Below, in pieces: positions 10,136 through 17,128 of a DNA stretch of 23,294 bases (its first letter is position 1; every line of letters starts with the position of its first letter). Both the position numbers and the translations under genes were made by a program. This stretch comes from Serpula lacrymans var. lacrymans S7.9. Its lineage: Eukaryota; Basidiomycota; Agaricomycetes; Boletales; Serpulaceae. The notes beneath the pieces are model-generated. The model had not been told where the DNA came from, made no database searches, and saw only the letters and a program-made list of their open reading frames with translations. The stretch covers positions 1,306,299 to 1,329,592 of the forward strand of contig NW_006763302.1 of the NCBI RefSeq assembly GCF_000218685.1, written 5' to 3'.

Positions 10136-10515
10136 GGGCTAGTAGTAGACATCTTGCCAACCAGCTCCAAGCCCCATCAGTGCCTGGATATACTAATAGA
10201 CACTTTAATCAGGATCATACCTCATTATGAGGATACGGTTCCTAAACATGCGTGACAACACTTATTATTAGTATACTCTCTCACCTGCTGATTAATATTC
10301 AAAGCCGTACGATAGTTATCCTTTTTTCTTATTGGTTGATTTTCCCCTCAGACCACTTTCTTCTTATTCCTTTTTTGGTCTGGGGGATAGACGGTTAGTT
10401 ATATAAAGCCTTACCTATTCATGTGTAGTTCCTTAGCTTTCTATAGAGGACTTGAGAGTAAACTCAGAGGTTTCTGGAGTAAAGTGGATATTTTAAGTAA
10501 TAAAAAGCTAAGGAA
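10136..10515. other. Non-coding 3' interior of the CACTA-like element
   Basis: No credible coding sequence is visible here. It holds a TATATAAAG box near 10400-10408 and one arm of a 15-bp inverted repeat, and leads into the right subterminal repeats. The far C-terminal part of the transposase may once have reached into it, but no motif remains. Confidence 0.4.
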
Positions 10516-10518
10516 CTA
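10426..10518. repeat. 15-bp perfect inverted repeat with 63-bp loop
   Basis: TAGTTCCTTAGCTTT at 10426-10440 is the exact reverse complement of AAAGCTAAGGAACTA at 10504-10518. The right arm runs into the first bases (CTA) of the subterminal repeat. It could be a footprint of a small insertion, a transcript hairpin, or part of the element end. Confidence 0.7.
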
Positions 10519-10694
10519 AGTGAAACTCAGCCGCTGCCCGAGAGGCTATAGAAATGACTTTATTATTTACCTAAGTGAAACTACAATAGACGTTAGTTTA
10601 AGGTGATCTCTAATAAATGTAATGTAACATACCTCAGCTGCTGCCCAAGAGGCTATAGAAACAACTGAGGTATTCCTATACTAAACCCCCTACC
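10516..10694 (-). repeat. Right terminal/subterminal inverted repeat of the CACTA-like element, truncated
   Basis: This is the reverse complement of 7649-7844 with modest divergence, including both copies of the CTCAGCCGCTGCCCGAGAGG-type block and both CTAAGTGAAAC copies. It stops at ccccctacc, where the left copy continues with the last 20 or so bases of the terminus. The solo LTR at 10695 begins there, and the missing tip does not resume after that LTR. Confidence 0.85.
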
Positions 10695-11100
10695 TGTTAC
10701 AATAAAACAATTTCCGGACATTTCCTTTCTTTTCATTCTCCGCTTTAACTTTATACTTTAGCTTTTGCACATGGTGTCACGCGGCATTTCCCCTTTCTCG
10801 TGCCACATTGCCTTTCTCTTATTTTAGATTCAACTCTCTCACGCAGTGGAGCTGGCCATACGGGCTAGGCCCTATAACATCATCAGCTATTGCCCCCATC
10901 AAACTGTATAGTACATATGTACAAACAAAACCTGTAGTAGTATATATACCCCAATAGATCCAGGAGACTCCTCAGCGAGTCCTCCTGTTGTATACCAACT
11001 AACTCACTGCAGCCTAAGGGGTAACCACTCCCCCATCATCATCTTTCCCTCTATAGTGTGTTCCTGTGTGTGCCAGAGTAAATAACTCTTGGTTGTTACA
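10695..11100 (+). repeat. Gypsy-2 family solo LTR (406 bp)
   Basis: It begins TGTTACA and ends GTTGTTACA, and aligns along its length with the Gypsy-2 LTRs at 11140-11526 (inverted) and 20841-21227. TATATATA lies at 10941-10948. The predicted transcript 5' end, AGCGAGTCCT, is at 10974-10983, 33 bp after the start of the TATA box. Flanks are CTACC on the left and CTACG on the right, four of five bases matching, compatible with a mutated 5-bp target duplication. No internal Gypsy sequence is attached. Confidence 0.88.
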
Positions 11101-11139
11101 CTACGTTTCTCACAAAGAGCGTATAGGATGCTTCTTATT
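11101..11139. other. 39-bp spacer between oppositely oriented Gypsy-2 LTRs
   Basis: The spacer separates the LTRs at 10695-11100 (plus) and 11140-11526 (minus), making an almost 0.4-kb-arm inverted repeat. The sequence itself has no recognised feature. Confidence 0.8.
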
Positions 11140-11526
11140 TGTAACCCAAGAGTGAACTACTCCGGCGCACACAGAACACACTATAGAGGATATGAAGATG
11201 GGGAGTGGTTACCCCTTGAGCTGCAGTGAGTTAGTTGGTATACAACAGGAGGACTCGCTGAGGAGTCTCCTGGATCTATTGGGGTATATATACTACTACA
11301 GGTTGTTTGTACATGTGTACTATACAGTTGATGAAGGCAGTGGCTTGATGATGTCATAGGGCCTAGCCCGTATGGCCAGCTCCACTGCGTGAGAGAGTTA
11401 AGTCTAAAAATAAAAAGGAAGGCAACGCGGCGCGAGAAAGGGAAATGTCGTGTGGCACTTAAGGTATAAAGTTAAAGCGGAGAATAAAAGGAAAAGGAGA
11501 TGTCCGGAATTTGTGTTATCGTAACA
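11140..11526 (-). repeat. Gypsy-2 3' LTR (387 bp)
   Basis: On minus it begins TGTTACGATAACA and ends GGGTTACA. It directly follows the polypurine tract after the pol stop. A TATA box (complement of about 11283-11290) is followed by AGCGAGTCCT (complement of 11250-11259) at the usual 30-odd-bp spacing. The downstream flank is aataa on minus; the matching duplication at the other end is lost. Confidence 0.92.
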
Positions 11527-11537
11527 CTACCCCCCTC

Positions 11538-14500
11538 CTAAGGCTCGACTTCCAGGCGAGACCAGATACCGGAGGTAGTAGTAAAATTTTCGGGCATTGG
11601 TTGGAAAAGAGAATTAAAAAGTTTCGAATCCATGCCTCTAAGCTTCCTGGGAGCTGAGGGATTCCTAGAATAAAATTCGCGGACAGTGTCGCAGGAGTTT
11701 TCCAGATGGGTTTCTGGTTCCCATGTTCTGTCCTTGTCTCCATAGCCCTTCCATAGAACCAGGAACTCTAATTTTCCACGCTTCAAGCGTGCATCTACCA
11801 CTCGTTCAACTTCGAACTCTTCTTCACCTTCCTGGGTGACTATCACCGGTCCGGGCCGGTCTACTCGCTGTCCCGGCAGCGGTCCCTTGTAGGGTTTCAC
11901 ACGGCTAATGTTAACTGTGGGTACCACCCTCATTCTTTTTGGGAGTTCCAGCTTCACCGCATTAGGTTTGACTTCCTTAATCCGGTAAGGGCCAATCCAC
12001 TTTTCGGTCAGTTTTCTAGACTGCCAGTCTTTTAACTTTAAATGGTCGGTATCTAACCAGACCAGGTTGCCGACCTTGTAGTCAGGGGCCTTAGAGCGTC
12101 TACGCTCTGCCCTGTCCTTCATCTGCTCTGCAGTTCTAAATAGCGCCTTGCGCGTTTTATCTAGGACAGACCTCATGTCTTTTGCCATATTCTCAGCAGC
12201 CTCGTTCTTGCTTTTGCCAGGTTCTACACCCATTCTAGGGAGGTACGATCTAGTAGCCTTGAATGGTGCCTTTCCTGTAGCCGACGACTGTTTAATATTA
12301 TATGAGAACTGGGCTATCTTTAGCCACTTGGCCCAATCCGTCTGTCTGTCATTAATAAATATACGGAGATATTGTTTCAACTCCTGGTTGAGTCTCTCCG
12401 TTTGTCCATCGGTTTGCGGATGGAACACCGTGGATAGTTTTGGTTTGATGCCCAGCATCCGGCATAGTTCTTTCGTAAACTCGCTAGCAAATTGAGGTCC
12501 TCTATCGGAGATTACCGTCTCTGGCAACCCATGGATGGACCATACAAAATCTTTAAATAAATCTGCCGTACCAGCGGTGGTGATGGTTTTGTTGGTGGGT
12601 ATGAATACCACTTCTTTGGAGAAGCGATCCACTACCACCATTACTGAATTGTACCCGTTTGACTCGGGTAAATCCGTCGTGAAGTCCACCAATATATCCT
12701 GCCAGGGGCCAGCTGGTATCGGGTTCGGCATGAGTTTACCGGCCGGCGGTTGATGAGAATTCTTGGCCATGGCACATCTCAAACAGGATTTTACGTATTC
12801 CTGTACGTCTTTGACCATGCCAGGCCACATGTAGTTTCTGGAGATCAACTCCATTGTTTGTTGCCACTCAGGGTGCCCAGCCACTGGAGTGTTGTGATGT
12901 CTATCTATTGCCTTGATCCTTGTGGACTTGGGCACATAGATTTTGTTTTTGAAATGAAAGAGCCCGTCTTTCCATAAATAATTTTCATTGCCGTCAAGGC
13001 GCGTCCTTTCCTCTGAGGAGATGTCTTTCCTGAAGGTTTCTAGAAGATCAGAGTCTTGCCCAATTCTAACATTGGCAACCCTGGATTGATCTATCAGGGT
13101 GACACCTTTGTTGTCATCTTCAATGCTGTTGGCATGATCTTCTCTTCTGGATAAAGCATCCGCTTTCCCCATTGAGCTTCCCGGCTTATGAATTAAATTA
13201 TAATTAAACCTTGACAAGTACACCGCATAGCGGGCCTGTCTTTGGTTCAGGTCTCGGGCCGTCATAAAGTACTCTAGGTTCTTATGATCGGTCCAAATTT
13301 CGAATTGGTGCCTAGCACCTTCTAAGTAGTGCCGCCAGTGCTCTAAAGCTCTAATGATGGCCAGCATCTCCTTGTCGTAAATTTGATAGTTGCACTCTGT
13401 AGGCGACAAACTATGCAATAGATAGGCACAAGGCCTCCAAAGATTGTCAGGGCATTTGATCGATAGAACAGCCCCAGTGGCGAAGTCAGAAGAGTTGGTT
13501 TCTAATCGGAACTCTTTGTCTAACTCAGGAAATGCCAATATGGGCGCTGTTGTAAATGCCTGTTTAAGCTTATCAAAAGCTTCTTGTTCTTTGGCGCCCC
13601 AATGCCAAACAAGGTCCTTTTTGGTGAGATCGTTCAACGGTCTCGTGATTTTAGCGAAGTCTTTGATAAACCTTCGGTAGAAATTACCTAAGCCAAGGAA
13701 GGCCCTAACTCCTTTGACGCGAGTAGGTTCTGGCCATTCCAAAATAGCTTGAACTTTCTCAGGGTTCATCCTGATTCCGTTCGGGCCTATGATCATACCG
13801 AGGAAGTCTACTTCCTTCACTTTAAAGTTACATTTTTCGGGTTTGACGAATAGGTCCCGTTCCTGTAAGCGTCGAAGGACTTCTTGCACAATCTTGTCGT
13901 GCTCAGCCTCATTGTCCGACTTCGTAAATATTAATAAATCGTCAATGTAAATGACAACACAGTTCTCTATATCCGCAAAAATCTTGTTCATCATGCTCTG
14001 GAAGGTCGCCGGTGAATTGGTCAACCCAAAGAACATAACAAGGGGTTCAAAAGACCCTCGGTGGCACGTGAACGCGGCCTTCCAAGCATCTTCCTCTTTA
14101 ATTCGTACATTGTTGTACCCCCATCTGAGATCCATCTTAGTCAGGATCTTGGCGCCAGCCAATTTGTCCACTAGCTGACTAATTAAAGGCAGCGGATATG
14201 CATTTTTAACCGTGTGCTTATTCACGTAACGATAGTCCATAATCATTCGCTTCTTACCATCCTTTTTAGGAATGAAGCACACTGGGGACGTCATAGGACT
14301 TTTGGAAGGTCTGATGTAACCCTTCCTAAGTTGTTCGTCTATGAAGCTGGATACTTCATCTCTTTTGGGAGCAGAGAGCGGTATCATATGTCCCTTCCTT
14401 GGTTTGAAGGTGTCTTTCAAATCTATAGCATGGTCCCAAGGCTTAGCCTCTGGGAAGCGCTCTGATTTGTGTTTCGAAAAGACTTTCCAGAAGTCGTGGT

Positions 14501-15431
14501 ACTCGGGAGGTATCAGCCTCTTAATCTCTTCCTCAGGCTTCACCTCATCATCGTCATCATCGATCTTTTCCAAAGATCTGAGCTGGTAAACGTGACTAGT
14601 GTTTAACTTTTCGAGACGCTCATCGTGACGGACGTGATTAGGTTTACCCAAGTTTACACATTCCTGGGGACAACATGACAATGTGACAACCCCTGTCTGC
14701 CAGTTGATCTCAGGATTGTGTTTAAATAGCCAGGTCCAGCCTAAGATTAAATTAATCTTCCCTAGTTGGGTAGCTTCGGCAGTGACTCGTTCTCTGTGTC
14801 CTTGGTATTCGACCACAAAAGAACATTTGTGTGTAATACAGCCACCTGCGTTATGCGTACTGTCAACGTTATAGACGGGAATAGATGTTTCTAATTTTAT
14901 AAGGGGTAGTCCAATTTGCTCCGCCCAGACCTGATCTATGAAGATCCCGTTAGTGCCTGAATCAAGCAGGGCGTTTGTTGTGTGTACTTTGCCCCTGGCA
15001 AGGTTTTCCACGCCAACGTCTAAACGGATCTCCTTTTGGAATAAATATGTGCACATCAACATACGCCTTGGGATTTCGGGAAAGGGTGGCTCCAAAGAAG
15101 AAGAAGAAGTAGAAGAAGGGGAAATTTTGAATGACACATGTTTTTCTATTTTTGTTTTACCGGAATTAAGCACCCTAGTGTTTGTCTCGCCGGGGCCACG
15201 CTCCAAGGGAGACGCTGGTGCAGCGGTAGTATCATAAATATTACAATCGCAGTTCTTCATACAAGTACAGGCTTCTGATAACAAATTTAAAAATCTATTT
15301 ACAAATTGGGGAGCCATCCCCGTCATTCCGTTATTGCTTGTGCAACACCCCGGAGCAGGGGCCACTGTGTTGTGGTTTACTTCATTTTGAGGTGGAGCTA
15401 AGGTACCCAAGTGACCTAAGCTCCGAATGCT
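11538..15431 (-). CDS. pol: Gypsy-2 pol polyprotein: protease, RT, RNase H, integrase, chromodomain
   Basis: An uninterrupted frame of about 1290 residues counted from 15410. No ATG is needed because entry is by -1 frameshift from gag at 15431-15437. Residue positions: protease DSG at 150-152; RT with YIDD at 488-491; RNase H at about 630-755 with E671, D708 and D751 but Asn at 639, where the family has a catalytic Asp (LETNSSDFA instead of TDAS); integrase zinc region with His 839/846 and Cys 876/879; integrase core D909, D969, E1005, an exact D-X35-E; GPY module at 1140-1142; chromodomain about 1198-1250 (VERVVDARLKRGKLEFLVLW). The product would process, reverse-transcribe and integrate the element, with the chromodomain expected to bind modified histone H3. 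The Asp-to-Asn change predicts a crippled RNase H. The stop lies two bases before the polypurine run. Confidence 0.95.
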   Translation of the reverse strand, partial: SIRSLGHLGTLAPPQNEVNHNTVAPAPGCCTSNNGMTGMAPQFVNRFLNLLSEACTCMKNCDCNIYDTTAAPASPLERGPGETNTRVLNSGKTKIEKHVSFKISPSSTSSSSLEPPFPEIPRRMLMCTYLFQKEIRLDVGVENLARGKVHTTNALLDSGTNGIFIDQVWAEQIGLPLIKLETSIPVYNVDSTHNAGGCITHKCSFVVEYQGHRERVTAEATQLGKINLILGWTWLFKHNPEINWQTGVVTLSCCPQECVNLGKPNHVRHDERLEKLNTSHVYQLRSLEKIDDDDDEVKPEEEIKRLIPPEYHDFWKVFSKHKSERFPEAKPWDHAIDLKDTFKPRKGHMIPLSAPKRDEVSSFIDEQLRKGYIRPSKSPMTSPVCFIPKKDGKKRMIMDYRYVNKHTVKNAYPLPLISQLVDKLAGAKILTKMDLRWGYNNVRIKEEDAWKAAFTCHRGSFEPLVMFFGLTNSPATFQSMMNKIFADIENCVVIYIDDLLIFTKSDNEAEHDKIVQEVLRRLQERDLFVKPEKCNFKVKEVDFLGMIIGPNGIRMNPEKVQAILEWPEPTRVKGVRAFLGLGNFYRRFIKDFAKITRPLNDLTKKDLVWHWGAKEQEAFDKLKQAFTTAPILAFPELDKEFRLETNSSDFATGAVLSIKCPDNLWRPCAYLLHSLSPTECNYQIYDKEMLAIIRALEHWRHYLEGARHQFEIWTDHKNLEYFMTARDLNQRQARYAVYLSRFNYNLIHKPGSSMGKADALSRREDHANSIEDDNKGVTLIDQSRVANVRIGQDSDLLETFRKDISSEERTRLDGNENYLWKDGLFHFKNKIYVPKSTRIKAIDRHHNTPVAGHPEWQQTMELISRNYMWPGMVKDVQEYVKSCLRCAMAKNSHQPPAGKLMPNPIPAGPWQDILVDFTTDLPESNGYNSVMVVVDRFSKEVVFIPTNKTITTAGTADLFKDFVWSIHGLPETVISDRGPQFASEFTKELCRMLGIKPKLSTVFHPQTDGQTERLNQELKQYLRIFINDRQTDWAKWLKIAQFSYNIKQSSATGKAPFKATRSYLPRMGVEPGKSKNEAAENMAKDMRSVLDKTRKALFRTAEQMKDRAERRRSKAPDYKVGNLVWLDTDHLKLKDWQSRKLTEKWIGPYRIKEVKPNAVKLELPKRMRVVPTVNISRVKPYKGPLPGQRVDRPGPVIVTQEGEEEFEVERVVDARLKRGKLEFLVLWKGYGDKDRTWEPETHLENSCDTVREFYSRNPSAPRKLRGMDSKLFNSLFQPMPENFTTTSGIWSRLEVEP

Positions 15432-15437
15432 TTTCCC
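15394..15437 (-). promoter_or_regulatory. Programmed -1 ribosomal frameshift signal between gag and pol
   Basis: On minus, the gag frame reads cag gga aaa, giving the slippery heptamer G GGA AAA at 15437-15431. After a 6-base spacer there is a stem: GGAGCT (15424-15419) pairs with AGCTCC (15399-15394), and after one T-T mismatch AGGT (15417-15414) pairs with ACCT (15404-15401), closing a 9-base loop. The gag TAG (15418-15416) is inside the stem. Slipping back one base continues with AGC at 15431 straight into the open pol frame. Confidence 0.75.
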
Positions 15438-16492
15438 TGGGCCTTCATTTTGTTGACCTGCTGGTCGTAGAAGAAAGCCCGGATTTCGTTGTAAGAACGA
15501 CCGGCTAAAGAGTTAAGCCGATCGTCCGGTTCTCCGGTTTCTAATTGGCGTGCCTGGCGCCCTTGGTTATTTTTTTGTTGGGCGGCCTGCGCCCCTTTTC
15601 TGCAATCTCGGGACATGTGTCCCTCTTGGCCGCAATTATAGCAGGCCCCTTTAAATCTGCGCCTCTGTCCTCCCTGGACCGCGCCGATATCCATTGGGGC
15701 TCCCTGCCCTGGTTGCAGCCCGAACGGCCTAAACCCATGAGAGTGATTTTGATTTTGGTTTGATAGCCCAGGGTGCCTCTGGGATGTGGTGGTTTGTTTG
15801 GTGGACCCGCCACCTTGATGCATAGCGTAGAGCTCTAGGGCCCTACCGACTCGTCGGACTTCCTCGGCTGCCAGAGCCAGGTCGTCACTCCTCGTATCCT
15901 GCAGGTAGATCTGCTCCGCAATGCGAGGGTTCACATTACGTTCCAGCAGTTCCACTGCATGTTCATTACCTAACCCTCTTTGGATGGAGAGGGCCAGGAA
16001 CCGGGTGACGTAATTGTCCGTCCTCAGGTTTCCCTGTTTGAACAAATAGATTTGCTGCCAAGCCCAGTCACGCTCAGCTTGTGGTTTGAAGTATTTTTCG
16101 ATCTCCTTCTTGAGATCATCCCAGGTAGGCCACACACCCGCGGTGTAGCATTCCTGGAGTCTTACTTGGGCGTATCGACCCGCCACAGGTCCTTTTAGTC
16201 GAGATAGCACCGCAGTGGCTACCTCAAAGTCATCGGAAAACACGTCCCAGTTCGCCTTGACCCAAATCTGGAGTTTAATCCACCATTCGGCGAATCGCGC
16301 TCAGTCTCCCTTAAAGGCGCCAGGGTCAGCGACAACTTCGACCTTCTTGTTGAATTTCTTTTCTACCGAGGGGGTTGCAGCAGGGGGATTGGCCTGCATC
16401 TTGGCGAGTTGTGAGGTTAACGCCCCAATCTGCGTGCGCATTGCGTGCAGCAGGGCGTTTATGTCTTGGGGGGGAGGAGGTTGCGACGACAT
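15416..16492 (-). pseudogene. gag: Gypsy-2 gag with one premature TGA
   Basis: The ATG at 16492 opens MSSQPPPPQDINALL, and the frame runs 358 codons to TAG at 15416-15418. A single in-frame TGA at 16301-16303 (codon 64) replaces what is probably Arg in a KGDRA-type motif, a CGA-to-TGA change. The middle is a retrotransposon gag domain (WDDLKKEIEKYFKPQAERDW). Near the C-terminus, at about residues 284-297, is a CCHC knuckle, CYNCGQEGHMSRDC, for RNA binding. Gag forms the particle shell that packages the RNA. If the TGA is real, no capsid is made from this copy; everything else in the frame is intact. Confidence 0.9.
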
Positions 16493-16992
16493 GTTGACTT
16501 GTTTCTGATGTAACGTAAAAAAGTAGGTAACTGGGGGTCCCCGCTTGCTATCTGCGGATCAACCTCTTCCCAGCTGAGTATCGGATCTCAATCTCCGACT
16601 ACCCACACTATCATATTTGAAATTTGTATATAAAAGTAAACGTAATAAACCCTGGTCCGAACGGTTGTCAGGGGGTGGCCCGCTTGTTAAGCTGTCAACC
16701 CTTCTCCAGACTGGCGGAGGCAAGTGCCTGGCCTGGTCAGAGGTATTCGAAAGTGAAGTTTGGTATTCTAAATCTAATCAGCAGTGGTTCCACACTGACT
16801 GCTGAGCTAAGTACTCCCCTTAACGCTGGGGGCCGCGTATCGCAGGTTTTGGGTTCTTCTCCCGAAGCACTACAAGGCCGTCGCTAGGAGCGCACCTATC
16901 TGCTATTTGGGATATTCCTAACCAATCTCCTTCACCCTGGAGTCCGGGTGCCCAATGGGACTTTTTGCACTAACGTGCGAGAGAGTAATGAG
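16493..16992 (-). other. Gypsy-2 untranslated leader between primer-binding site and gag
   Basis: About 0.5 kb with no conserved coding signal on either strand. This is where packaging signals would be expected in an LTR element. No function can be assigned from the sequence. Confidence 0.5.
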
Positions 16993-17002
16993 AGCGAGTC
17001 CT
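16993..17002 (-). promoter_or_regulatory. Putative self-priming primer-binding site (10 bp)
   Basis: On minus, two bases after the LTR end comes AGGACTCGCT. Its exact reverse complement, AGCGAGTCCT, lies in each full Gypsy-2 LTR of the window 33 bp downstream of the TATATATA start (10974-10983, 21106-21115, complement of 11250-11259), where the transcript should begin. This is the arrangement known for Tf1 and sushi-type elements, whose RNA 5' end folds back to prime reverse transcription. I see no match to a tRNA 3' end (no TGG start). Confidence 0.75.
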
Positions 17003-17004
17003 AA

Positions 17005-17128
17005 TGTAACAACCAAGAGTGATCTACTCCGGCGCACACAGAACACACTAAAGTGGAGATGAAGTTTGGGGAGTGGTTACCCCTTGAGCTGCAGTCAGTT
17101 AGTTGGTATACAACAGGTTATTTGTACA
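17005..17128 (-). repeat. Gypsy-2 5' LTR remnant with promoter region deleted
   Basis: The R/U5 part is present (plus strand TGTAACAACCAAGAG onward) up to ACAGG at 17113-17117. The next bases, ttatttgtaca, match the LTR 53 bp further on (10 of 11 against 11303-11313). So a 53-bp segment between two ACAGG repeats, containing the TATA box and transcript start, has been lost. Copia sequence begins about 17129. The remnant differs from the 3' LTR at roughly ten places in about 113 bp. Confidence 0.75.

Larger units (their letters stand above)
7649..10694 (+). mobile_element. CACTA-like (Tnp2) DNA transposon, right tip lost
   Basis: Inverted terminal regions at 7649-7844 and 10516-10694 bracket a degenerate Tnp2-type transposase. 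The left tip begins CACCTCCGACTATAAG; the same tip is found inverted at 22665. Each end holds repeated blocks (see the TIR entries), the subterminal organisation expected of CACTA/EnSpm elements. The right end stops at 10694 where a Gypsy-2 LTR begins, so about 20 terminal bases are missing. CACTA elements normally make 3-bp target duplications; none can be tested because of the lost tip. The superfamily call rests on the transposase motifs and the CAC terminus. Confidence 0.75.
11140..17128 (-). mobile_element. Gypsy-2: near-complete Ty3/Gypsy chromovirus, 5' LTR truncated
   Basis: Reading minus, the order is a 5' LTR remnant (17128-17005), primer-binding site, about 0.5-kb leader, gag, pol in the -1 frame, polypurine tract (complement of 11527-11539) and 3' LTR (11526-11140). 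Pol is uninterrupted and gag has one stop. The 5' LTR has lost its promoter region, so the copy could not start its own transcript. The two LTRs are noticeably diverged, so they may not both date from one insertion. Confidence 0.92.

Noticed and set aside
17105..17120. 5' LTR break lying within a base or so of where minus-strand strong-stop DNA would end in a self-primed element
   Set aside because: The following bases ttatttgtaca match the LTR further upstream at 10 of 11 positions, so an internal deletion between ACAGG repeats explains the break better.
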